Origin: Spongiibacteraceae bacterium
GTDB taxonomy: Bacteria > Pseudomonadota > Gammaproteobacteria > Pseudomonadales > Spongiibacteraceae
Direction of reading: 5' to 3'
Assembly (NCBI GenBank): GCA_002710725.1
Contig: PAKT01000081.1
Coordinates: forward strand, 1-33,843
Length of the DNA stretch: 33,843 nucleotides
This document shows, piece after piece, positions 8,209 to 15,030 of this stretch. The translations under genes and the position numbers were made by a program. Every line of letters begins with the position of its first letter. The first letter of the stretch is position 1. The notes beneath the pieces are model-generated. The model ran no database searches and was not told the DNA's origin. It saw only the letters and a program-made list of their open reading frames with translations.

Positions 8209-8799
8209 ATGTCAGTGCTTCGTTTTGCCGTAAAGCGCATGCTGGTCTTGATTTCTGTGCTCTCGGTTTCCAATTCAATAGTTGCAGAGCCCGATACTGA
8301 AGGCTTTGGCTTGCGTGCCGAAGCGGTATACTGGTTTGGTGACAAGCATGTAACGCAGGATCGCTGGGTGGCCCATTTCGCCGTTGCGAACAGCGCACAA
8401 TTGATCCGCTACGCCAATCCGATTGTCAACCGGCATCGTTCCAACATTGACGACCTGAATTACGAACCGGCCATGGCGGCTTTTCAAGACAGGTCACCAT
8501 TCGCAGTTCAATTTGATTTCACCTCCCTTGGCGATCGCACAACAATGCTCTGGGGAGTGCCTGTGGCGGCAAAGATATCGCCGGTGCGTTCAGTCGATGG
8601 TCAAGGTTCGTCATGGGTTGCCAACCCATGGGTTTGGGTGGGCGCGCTCGCCGTTGGTGCGGCCGCTAGTGGCGGTGGAGGTGGCAGCAGTAGCGGTGGC
8701 GGCTCTGCTGGTAGCGGGGGCGGCGACGTAACGCCCAGCATCGAAGTTGTCTGTGCAGATGACGACGCCGTACTTGGCGATACATGTGTCGAGACTTAG
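8209..8799 (+). CDS. Passenger gene 1: exported Gly/Ser-rich hypothetical protein
   Basis: A 196-residue protein of unknown function carried by the element. The N-terminus is a signal peptide (two Arg/Lys, then MLVLISVLSVSNSIVA with likely cleavage after VA-E, about residue 27). The mature middle part (about 30-135) has an unremarkable mixed composition. Near residues 138-152 comes a hydrophobic stretch (NPWVWVGALAVGAAASG), then a Gly/Ser tract (about 153-172), then a short acidic tail with two Cys. The hydrophobic stretch could be a membrane segment or anchor. AAGGA lies 8 nt upstream of the ATG and a good promoter precedes it. I do not recognise the family. It is not obviously needed for transposition, so it is best seen as cargo. 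Confidence 0.7.
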   Translation: MSVLRFAVKRMLVLISVLSVSNSIVAEPDTEGFGLRAEAVYWFGDKHVTQDRWVAHFAVANSAQLIRYANPIVNRHRSNIDDLNYEPAMAAFQDRSPFAVQFDFTSLGDRTTMLWGVPVAAKISPVRSVDGQGSSWVANPWVWVGALAVGAAASGGGGGSSSGGGSAGSGGGDVTPSIEVVCADDDAVLGDTCVET

Positions 8800-8901
8800 T
8801 AAGTGCGGTTGCCGCCTAACGACGTGTTACAGTTATTGCTTGACGCGGTCGTCTTGCCTACAACTGCACTTTTGACATTGAAAAACCAGGTGATTCCCAG
8901 C

Positions 8902-9105
8902 ATGCGATTTGCTCTTTTTTTGCTGTTCGCAATCACAGCTTCGTGCACACAGACTGTCGGGCCTGGTGGTACTGAGCAGAGCGCGGGAAGTAGTTGCCAG
9001 TTGGCCTGCTCCAGTGGCAACGTTGTGCAAAAGCAGTGTTTACCTCACCAGCGTGCCGTATGCTCGTGTGGCCCTCCTGTGACGGCTTCCTGTGAGAGCT
9101 ACTAG
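8902..9105 (+). CDS. Passenger gene 2: small Cys-rich probable lipoprotein
   Basis: A 67-residue product beginning MRFALFLLFAITASC: a short basic-hydrophobic signal ending in TASC, a near-lipobox (position -3 is Thr rather than the usual Leu/Val/Ile). Lipidation at Cys15 is therefore plausible but not certain. The mature part holds six more cysteines (about 32, 36, 46, 54, 56, 64), enough for three disulfides. AGGTG lies about 9 nt upstream of the ATG. A longer frame opens at a GTG at 8803, but its extra residues do not look like a signal sequence. It is 102 nt downstream of passenger gene 1 on the same strand, so probably co-transcribed. Function unknown. Confidence 0.55.
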   Translation: MRFALFLLFAITASCTQTVGPGGTEQSAGSSCQLACSSGNVVQKQCLPHQRAVCSCGPPVTASCESY

Positions 9106-9190
9106 TCTCAACCTTGATAGCGGAATCGCAAAACTTTTCATGCTGCCTGGAGGGGCATGGGCTTAGCTTATCCTCCGCCCGCCCATTTTC

Positions 9191-9209
9191 ACGGGTTCTA
9201 CCCCGTTTA
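9191..9209 (+). terminator. Weak terminator-like hairpin after passenger genes
   Basis: ACGGG (9191-9195), loop TTCTAC, CCCGT (9202-9206), then TTA. A 5-bp stem with a very short T-run between the convergent passenger and transposase genes. The rest of the 182-nt gap (9106-9287) shows no gene. Confidence 0.25.
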
Positions 9210-9287
9210 TGCGGAACTGGCCAGAAAACGTGGTTTGCGATGAAGGCGAGCAGACGCTGACTGTCCGCTTATTTTACCAAAAGCAGA

Positions 9288-11186
9288 CTAATAATTGATG
9301 ATATCCCGCCACTTAACCTGTCCCTTAGCCACCCCTAGCGAGCTCGCGGGAGTCTGTTTTGACGTCTTGGGGAGGTAATGATAGTTCTTGAATGTGCGAA
9401 ATATTTCAATGCTCTTCCTGACCATATCAGGCCTGTAAAAGTGATTTCCATGCCATATACGGCGATCCTTTGAGGCGGTTGGGATGCCTCTCTCCAATCC
9501 CGATATTCTTCGCCTTACCTGTTGGAAATAGGTATCTACTTGATGCAATGAGGCTTTAACCAAATGGTCAGCCAATCGATCAAGATCAAGGTCGCTACGG
9601 AAAGTTTGGCAAATAAAACGCTTTTCAACCTCAGTTTTAGTCTCCCACGGGAAGTCAGCCATTCTGTCGCGATAAGGCCCAACCATTGAGAGGTGACGTT
9701 CGAGAACTTCGCGACAAAGCGTCCACTTGCCCAAGGCTTCACTACCACCACTGGCCGCTGCTGCTTGATCCAAGATACGCCGGGCACGTCCTGCGGCGGC
9801 TTCACGCTCCTCTCTGACGGGGCCCTTTTTGAAAGTGACATTAAATAAATGGGCGGTGCCTTGAAGTACGCGACCCGCGAAAGCTGCCATGAACGCTGCT
9901 CTCAGGCCAGACTCGAAATCTGCAAAATTAACGACCTCAAGCTCATCAGGCAATACGTCTCCGAGCAGATGGTAGTGGGCGTAAAGTGCATAGTCCTCTC
10001 GAATAAGCATTAATTCACGGGGAAGCTGTGTGTCAGAGCCGATATGACCAGATGGAAGCTCTATATCTTCTCTGAGCTGGGCATCGTAATACTTCGCCTC
10101 AATAGAGTCAGAAACCCATCCTTCAAGCAGCGCAGTTTCTACCTGCTGTTGAATATAGGCATTCAGCCTCGCCATATAGTCAATGTCTGCCCCAAGAATA
10201 TACTGTGCATACTTTCGAACTGGCGGGCTTTTCAGGAGGTCTCCACTCGCGGCTGCAAGAGAGTTTATCTCGTCGGCATTTACTCTATCGTCGATGCCAA
10301 CATCATGGCGAAACACGAAACCTGAACCAGAATCGACAGTCGCCACGCACCTGATAACAATCGCCTCACGCGCGTTACGCAGCGGCCAGTTCACTAGATA
10401 ATCCTGACGGTCGGTGGCCAGGTAGATCGCCTCTCCCTTATCCGCAATCCTATTGAGGGCTCTTTTTAAATTTGACGACCGATCTGAATTAAACCGAACA
10501 CAAGACTCGTAAGCTTTGTCGATATATTGGTACAAACGGGTCGGGCTAATCCCCTCAATCTCAAGAATGCGATTTAGTTTGATGCCATTAACAAGCATTC
10601 GCGTAACGTTCTCTCGCTTATGCGGCTCCTCCCCAATGCGCTGCGGGCGTCTTTTACGTTTTTGAGAGAAAGTTTTTTTACAAGATAGGCATTGCCACCT
10701 TTGAGTGCCCGCAGATGTTTTTCCCTGATGCTTGTAGTTTCTTCTGTTGGCGGCTATTTCGAGGAAATGATTGTCGCAATCTACATTTGGGCAGCTATCT
10801 TGTATTGCCTTCAGGGACAACGCTTGAACTGTATGCCAAATTGCTTCGTTATTTTTTAGGGGGATGTGATCTTTGCATTTGCGGCATTTTATCACCACTG
10901 TGGAGCTTGTTTTCCCCATGGCGGGGTGTCTGGCCAGGGAGTCAGGGACTTTATTGAAAATGATTGCTGGCGGAGCTCCTGTGGTGCCTGAGCGCCCATA
11001 ATTTGGATCTCTGGATTTCCCGGAATATGGGACGCCAAAGTTTTCGCAGGTTTGGTTTTTGCAGTAATTGACACTGATGTTGGCAAATGGTGGCGCCGTA
11101 TCAATACTCTTGAGTTGAGGTTTCTTCTTCCTAGTGTTTATTTTCTCAGCCACCGAGAGTGCCCTGTAAGCCGGATATGCCGACAA
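9288..11186 (-). CDS. Transposase-like protein with two consecutive zinc ribbons
   Basis: A 632-codon frame, the only long gene reading inward from the right inverted repeat, so the presumed transposase. The N-terminal region has two zinc-ribbon-like modules, each Cx4C plus CxxC: C42/C47 with C101/C104, and C132/C137 with C166/C169 (the latter as WQCLSCKKTFS). A basic stretch (RKRRPQR) and a helix-turn-helix-like segment (about 195-225) follow. From about residue 256 a beta-rich region (AIYLATDRQDYLVNW) could hold the first Asp of a DDE core (D259); FADFES (D423) is a candidate for a second acidic residue. The third is unclear. The first codon is TTG (11186). A GTG at 11153, with AGGG 8 nt upstream, is an attractive alternative. 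Family not recognised; zinc ribbons recall InsA of IS1 and IS1595 transposases. Confidence 0.65.
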   Translation of the reverse strand: MSAYPAYRALSVAEKINTRKKKPQLKSIDTAPPFANISVNYCKNQTCENFGVPYSGKSRDPNYGRSGTTGAPPAIIFNKVPDSLARHPAMGKTSSTVVIKCRKCKDHIPLKNNEAIWHTVQALSLKAIQDSCPNVDCDNHFLEIAANRRNYKHQGKTSAGTQRWQCLSCKKTFSQKRKRRPQRIGEEPHKRENVTRMLVNGIKLNRILEIEGISPTRLYQYIDKAYESCVRFNSDRSSNLKRALNRIADKGEAIYLATDRQDYLVNWPLRNAREAIVIRCVATVDSGSGFVFRHDVGIDDRVNADEINSLAAASGDLLKSPPVRKYAQYILGADIDYMARLNAYIQQQVETALLEGWVSDSIEAKYYDAQLREDIELPSGHIGSDTQLPRELMLIREDYALYAHYHLLGDVLPDELEVVNFADFESGLRAAFMAAFAGRVLQGTAHLFNVTFKKGPVREEREAAAGRARRILDQAAAASGGSEALGKWTLCREVLERHLSMVGPYRDRMADFPWETKTEVEKRFICQTFRSDLDLDRLADHLVKASLHQVDTYFQQVRRRISGLERGIPTASKDRRIWHGNHFYRPDMVRKSIEIFRTFKNYHYLPKTSKQTPASSLGVAKGQVKWRDIINY

Positions 11187-11194
11187 TACAGGGC
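11161..11194 (-). promoter_or_regulatory. Hairpin over the transposase translation start region
   Basis: GCCCTGTA (11161-11168) pairs perfectly with TACAGGGC (11187-11194) around an 18-nt loop. On the minus-strand transcript the loop holds the TTG candidate start (11186-11184) and the stem covers the AGGG that would serve the GTG start at 11153. It could limit transposase translation, as structured leaders do in other insertion sequences; this role is inferred. Confidence 0.4.
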
Positions 11195-11217
11195 TTCAGG
11201 GGTGGCGGCAAGGGCCT

Positions 11218-11243
11218 AGCCACACTTTAGATTAATAGCTAGG
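11218..11243 (-). repeat. Right terminal inverted repeat of the element
   Basis: Exact reverse complement of 7934-7959, ending ATTAATAGCTAGG. It is followed directly by the second target copy (11244-11250). Confidence 0.85.
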
Positions 11244-11264
11244 TATTGCTCCCGGTTTTTTATT
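11244..11264. terminator. Right half of the split bidirectional terminator
   Basis: TATTGCT (second copy of the loop, 11244-11250), then CCCGGTTTTTTATT (11251-11264). This arm pairs perfectly with 7913-7926. It lies 22 nt past the stop of the minus-strand SDR gene. Confidence 0.7.
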
Positions 11265-11285
11265 GCCTGGCAAAAGCCTGTTTTT

Positions 11286-12110
11286 CTAAAGTGAAATATT
11301 CATCAGGTTGTCGCGCTGGCCGGCAGTGATTTCTGCGGTATAACCCCAGTCAACGGGAATCAGGCAACCACTGACAAAGCGAAACAGATTGCTGTTGATG
11401 GCCACCAGCGCATCGCCCATATCGCCGCCGTCGGCGTACAGACCGTTGCCTGGTGTAAACAGATCGGTAACATCCTTGCCCAGCCCGATTTCTTCCATCT
11501 GCTGACTGAAGGCTGATTCGGTTGGCGACGGACAGATGGTATTGATGCGGATGTGTTTCTTGGCCAGCTCACCGGTGACGTTGAACATATACACAATCAT
11601 GCACTGCTTTGAAAAGCCGTAACCGTCAGCGCTGATGGCGGCGCCTTCTTCTGTTTGCAGCCAGGCGTCAGCAGCTTCAAACGTGTCGTGGGCCAGAAAT
11701 TTGTCGACGTTTTCTTTGTTTGTGCGCCAGGCCATGCCGGCAGTCGAGGCGATAGAGGCGATGCTGCCATTTTTCACCATGCGCGGCAGCAGCTGACGGG
11801 TGAGTTCCCGCATGCCGACAAAGTTGATCATCACCGTATTGTAGGGCGGCACCGGAGGGCAGGGTACTCCGGCGCAGTTGAACAGGGAAAAGATCTCGTC
11901 GGGCAGTTCGGCAACCGCCGCGGCAATCGAATCCTTATCCATGATGTTGACCTTGATGGCCTTGGTGACCGGAGCGCTGATTTCATTGATATCCAGTGCG
12001 TAGACATTGGCACCTGCCTCGATCAGCCGCTCGGCGCAGGCAGCGCCCATGCCGGAAGCTGCGCCGGTGACCACAACATTCTGATTCTGATAGCCGAGAA
12101 TATTATTCAT
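11286..12110 (-). CDS. SDR oxidoreductase, 3alpha-HSD / coniferyl-alcohol dehydrogenase type
   Basis: A 274-residue classical short-chain dehydrogenase for NAD(P)-dependent alcohol/ketone conversion. The cofactor motif is TGAASGMG (residues 15-22), with Asp40 at the end of beta-2, which favours NAD(H). The NNAG-equivalent is FNCAG (77-81). Likely catalytic residues are Ser122, Tyr164 and Lys168 (YGFSK). The extended insert between Ser and Tyr (about 125-160) and the substrate-loop sequence CPSPTES match the group containing Comamonas 3alpha-hydroxysteroid dehydrogenase/carbonyl reductase and bacterial coniferyl-alcohol dehydrogenases. GGAAGGAA precedes the ATG. It lies 64 nt downstream of the SnoaL-like gene and is probably co-transcribed with it. 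Its own terminator is the one broken by the mobile element. Substrate undetermined. Confidence 0.85.
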   Translation of the reverse strand: MNNILGYQNQNVVVTGAASGMGAACAERLIEAGANVYALDINEISAPVTKAIKVNIMDKDSIAAAVAELPDEIFSLFNCAGVPCPPVPPYNTVMINFVGMRELTRQLLPRMVKNGSIASIASTAGMAWRTNKENVDKFLAHDTFEAADAWLQTEEGAAISADGYGFSKQCMIVYMFNVTGELAKKHIRINTICPSPTESAFSQQMEEIGLGKDVTDLFTPGNGLYADGGDMGDALVAINSNLFRFVSGCLIPVDWGYTAEITAGQRDNLMNISL

Positions 12111-12174
12111 TATTTCCTTCCTTTCAGGCTGTAAGTTAATGAGCTTGTATTTTGGTGTTGTTCTGAAGACGCTT

Positions 12175-12588
12175 TTACGAGGGGCGTTGTCCGCCGCAAA
12201 GCACGTCGGTGATCATTTCCGTGTCCATATACTCTTTAAGTTTGAGCACTTTCCCGTTTCGCATTTCAAACAGGAAGTGGTAGAGGTTGCGGTAGTGTTT
12301 GCCCGACACGTGTGTGCCGTTGGATTCGGCTTCGACCGCAACGCGATCGCCCTCGGCGGTCATGGCGTGCACCGTAAATGTCAGCCCCTCCGGGAAAGCA
12401 TCGAAGATGGCGCCGGCTCCCTGCTCTATCTGGGCTTTGGTGAGCGTGCCGGATATCAGGGTGTTGCCGGAGGTCCACACGCTGCCTTCATCGTCGTAGA
12501 GGTCGATAAAGCCGGCGATATCTCCCCGGCTCATGGCATCGAAAAATGCCTGCACGACCTGTTTGTTGGTTTCCGTTTGCATGCTCAT
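12175..12588 (-). CDS. SnoaL/NTF2-like protein
   Basis: A 137-residue single-domain protein of the NTF2-like alpha+beta barrel superfamily, in the SnoaL-like or ketosteroid-isomerase-like group. The opening NKQVVQAFFDAMSRGDIAGFIDLYDDEGSVW is the standard first helix pair and strand; GDRVAVEAESNGTH and YHFLFEMRNGKVLKLKEYMD are the family's barrel strands. Members are isomerases, epoxide hydrolases, hydroxylases or non-enzymatic proteins, so activity cannot be assigned. MSM gives two possible starts (12588 or 12582); the Shine-Dalgarno sequence is weak for both. It is the first gene of a minus-strand pair with the SDR and divergent from the LLM oxidoreductase. Confidence 0.8.
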   Translation of the reverse strand: MSMQTETNKQVVQAFFDAMSRGDIAGFIDLYDDEGSVWTSGNTLISGTLTKAQIEQGAGAIFDAFPEGLTFTVHAMTAEGDRVAVEAESNGTHVSGKHYRNLYHFLFEMRNGKVLKLKEYMDTEMITDVLCGGQRPS

Positions 12589-12704
12589 AGCTTACGTGGC
12601 CTTTTATAACTGGGGTAGCGTGATTTCTGTTATCGCCTACCTTATATGCGTGAGCTGGGGGGTGTTTATTAATCATTCGTCAGCATGTGGCCGGCAGTGG
12701 CCGC

Positions 12705-12710
12705 TATAAT
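12705..12710 (+). promoter_or_regulatory. Possible -10 element upstream of the LLM operon
   Basis: A perfect TATAAT in CCGCTATAATC, 72 nt before the LLM gene start. No convincing -35 hexamer is found 16-18 nt upstream, so it might depend on an activator. The rest of 12589-12781 shows nothing else clear. Confidence 0.3.
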
Positions 12711-12781
12711 CGGCTGTCTGAAATATCTTCTGCCACCACACAGGGCGTGGCGAATTAACGAGCTTAATCAGAGGGCGAGTC

Positions 12782-13822
12782 ATGTCAACTCAGGAATTCC
12801 CGGAACTCAGTTGTTACCTGCTGCCGGGCCACACCGAAACCCCGCGCGATGCCATTACCGAAGCGAAGCAGGCCGAGGCCCTCGGGCTGGGCAAGGTCTG
12901 GCTGTCGGAACGCTTCGACGTTAAAGACGCGGGCGTGATCTGTTCAGCTGCGCTGGCCGTGACCGAGCACATCAAGGTGGCGACGGCGGCAACCAATCTG
13001 CACACCCGCCACCCTCATGTCCTGGCAACCATGTGCAGCTCGCTTCATTATCTGTCTAACGGCCGCTTTGAGTTGGGTCTGGCCAGGGGCGTGGCGATCC
13101 GCAATCAATTGATGGGGCTGGATACGGTAACCAACGCCCACATTGTTGACGGGCTGAAGGTGCTGCGCAGCCTGTGGCGGGGCGAATCGGTGGCGGGCTA
13201 CGAAGGCCCTATGGGCAATCTGCCCTACCTGAAAAGCGGCGACTGGCTGAATGCGGACATTCCCGTTCACTTTGTCGGCTTCGGCCCCAAGAGCCTGCGC
13301 TTTGCCGGTCAGTTTTTCGATGGCGTTCACCTCCATACCTTTATTACGCCCGAGGGGATGAAGCGAGCCCGCGCTCTGGTCGACGAAGGCGGCGCCAAGG
13401 CTGGGCGCGAAATGCCGGTGAAGCTATGCAGCGTGATGGCGATGCTGATCAATCCGAGTCGCGAGGACTATCTGCGCAAGGTGGTTGGGCGTATGGGATC
13501 CTATATGCAGGCGCCGGGTTACGCGGAGATGCTGGCGGCGCTGAATGGCTGGGACCAGCAGGTTATCGAAGATTTTCGCAAGCATCCGGTGGTTGCCGGT
13601 ATGCTGGGCAGTATCGACAGCGTGGCGACGCTGGAACAGCTGGAAGAGATTGAAGGGCTGATTCCCGCAGAGTGGGTCTCGGCGCTTGCCAGCGGCAGTG
13701 AGGAAGACTGCGCCAGGCGTCTTCACGAGGAGCTGAGCTACGGCGCTGACGAAGTCTGTATTCACGCCTCCACGCCCGACCAGTTCGCCGGTGTGCTGGA
13801 TCACTATCGCAAGCTCAAATAA
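12782..13822 (+). CDS. LLM-class flavin-dependent oxidoreductase
   Basis: A 346-residue protein of the bacterial luciferase-like monooxygenase fold (TIM barrel using FMN or F420). Typical features: EAEALGLGKVWLSERF-like segment near residues 30-44, a strand-4 region with TAATNLHTRHP (about 72-82), NGRFELGLARG (about 97-107), and VHFVGFGPKSLRFAGQFFDGV, where the phosphate-binding and late-barrel elements lie. Substrate and cofactor are undetermined; in this context an oxidation step on a catabolic intermediate is likely. AGGG precedes the ATG. It heads a rightward run with the phosphotransferase (15-nt gap), the acyl-CoA synthetase and the KstD-like gene. Confidence 0.82.
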   Translation: MSTQEFPELSCYLLPGHTETPRDAITEAKQAEALGLGKVWLSERFDVKDAGVICSAALAVTEHIKVATAATNLHTRHPHVLATMCSSLHYLSNGRFELGLARGVAIRNQLMGLDTVTNAHIVDGLKVLRSLWRGESVAGYEGPMGNLPYLKSGDWLNADIPVHFVGFGPKSLRFAGQFFDGVHLHTFITPEGMKRARALVDEGGAKAGREMPVKLCSVMAMLINPSREDYLRKVVGRMGSYMQAPGYAEMLAALNGWDQQVIEDFRKHPVVAGMLGSIDSVATLEQLEEIEGLIPAEWVSALASGSEEDCARRLHEELSYGADEVCIHASTPDQFAGVLDHYRKLK

Positions 13823-13837
13823 CAGGCAGGTTTATCC

Positions 13838-14905
13838 ATGTTGGACATCATTACCCACCCAGACAACATCACGCCAGACTGGTTGACCGCGGCGCTGCAG
13901 TCTTCCGGTCACTTGCCGATGGGCAGGGTTGTCAGCGCCGACTACGCCATTATCGGTACTGGCAAAATGGGGGATAACGCTCGTTTTAAGCTGGCTTACG
14001 AAGGCGCGACAGAGGATGCCCCGAAATCGGTGATCATCAAGTTCCCGGCGGAAGATGAAACGGCCCGGGCACTGGCCGGTGCTCAGGGCGCCTACTACAA
14101 CGAGGTGATGTTCTATCACCACCTCGCCGATCGCACCGCCATGCGCACCCCGACCATTTACGCCAACGAGATCAGTGAGGACCGGCAGTCTTTTATCACG
14201 GTGATGGAGGATATGGCCCCCGCAGAGCCGGGCAGCCAGCTGATTGGCGCAACGCTGGAGCAAAGCCGGGTCGCGTTGCGCGAGGCGGCCAAGCTGGCGG
14301 CGGCTTTTTACGGTGATGATTCACTCGGTGACTACGACCATGTGATGAGTCAGGCCCGGACCGACGGCGGTGCCTTGGCCCAGGACTTTCTGACTCAGGC
14401 CTGGCCCACCTTTCAGGAGCGTTTTGGCCACGGTATCAATGACGAGTGCCTCGCCTTTGCCGAGCGCTATATCGGCCGGCATCTGCATTTCGCCACCCGT
14501 TTTCAGGGGCCAAAAACCCTCGCCCACGGCGATTTCCGCAGCGAGAATATTCTGTTTAACGGCAATGAGGCCTGCACGGTAGACTGGCAAACCACCATGG
14601 AAACCAGCCCGCTGGCCGATGCGGCCTACTTTCTCGGCGGCAGCGTAGAGACCGATGACCGCCGCCAGTGGGAGGAGTCGCTGGTGCGCGAGTACAGCGA
14701 ATGGCTGGCGGAATTGGGGGTAAACCTCGGTTTTGATGAGTGCTGGGCGCAATACCGGGAACAGAGCATGCACGGGCTGATGATCACCATCCTCGGGGCC
14801 AGCTTCTCCTCGCCGGATGAGCGCGGGGATACCATGTTTCTGGCCATGATTCAGCGCCACCTGCAGCACTGTGTCGACCTGAAGGCAGACGAGTTTCTGG
14901 GCTAG
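13838..14905 (+). CDS. Phosphotransferase of the APH/CHK-kinase-like fold
   Basis: A 355-residue small-molecule kinase-like protein. The catalytic loop is HGDFRSENILFN (His230, Asp232, Asn237), and the metal-binding Asp is Asp249 in CTVDWQTTMETSPLADAAYF. The N-lobe holds a candidate ATP-binding Lys in KSVIIKFPAED. These are the Brenner motifs of aminoglycoside phosphotransferases and the related CHK/ecdysteroid-kinase-like group. Proteins of this type commonly sit beside acyl-CoA synthetases and dehydrogenases in lipid or steroid catabolic clusters; the substrate is unknown and antibiotic resistance is not implied. AGGCAGG precedes the ATG. It follows the LLM gene by 15 nt and is followed by a 125-nt gap. 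Confidence 0.82.
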   Translation: MLDIITHPDNITPDWLTAALQSSGHLPMGRVVSADYAIIGTGKMGDNARFKLAYEGATEDAPKSVIIKFPAEDETARALAGAQGAYYNEVMFYHHLADRTAMRTPTIYANEISEDRQSFITVMEDMAPAEPGSQLIGATLEQSRVALREAAKLAAAFYGDDSLGDYDHVMSQARTDGGALAQDFLTQAWPTFQERFGHGINDECLAFAERYIGRHLHFATRFQGPKTLAHGDFRSENILFNGNEACTVDWQTTMETSPLADAAYFLGGSVETDDRRQWEESLVREYSEWLAELGVNLGFDECWAQYREQSMHGLMITILGASFSSPDERGDTMFLAMIQRHLQHCVDLKADEFLG

Positions 14906-15030
14906 GCGCCGGGCTTTTGCCAAGGCTATTGGCCGGGGTAATCCATCGGTAACATACAGGGGCTTGACCGAGGCGGTAGAATCCCGCTTTTGCTATAACC
15001 CGTCGATAACTAAGACTAAAGAGAGCTGCT

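Larger units (their letters stand above)
7934..11243. mobile_element. 3.3-kb insertion element with passenger genes
   Basis: The element is bounded by perfect 26-bp terminal inverted repeats (7934-7959 and 11218-11243) and flanked by a direct duplication (TATTGCT, 7927-7933 and 11244-11250). Because the repeat ends in CC/GG and the target has matching flanks, the duplication could equally be 9 bp (GTATTGCTC) or 11 bp (GGTATTGCTCC). It contains, in order: a terminator, two rightward passenger genes for exported proteins, and a leftward transposase-like gene. Its base composition is visibly less G+C-rich than the flanking operons. It interrupts the shared terminator of the MCE operon and the SDR gene. 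I do not recognise it as a named insertion sequence; the transposase's zinc ribbons recall IS1/IS1595-type elements. Confidence 0.82.

Noticed and set aside
13838-14905. Antibiotic-resistance aminoglycoside phosphotransferase
   Set aside because: Only the general kinase motifs match; the catabolic neighbours and sequence type point to the broad CHK/APH-like family of unknown substrates.
14963-15000. Promoter TTGACC...TATAAC before the acyl-CoA synthetase
   Set aside because: The spacing between hexamers is about 24 nt, too long for sigma70.
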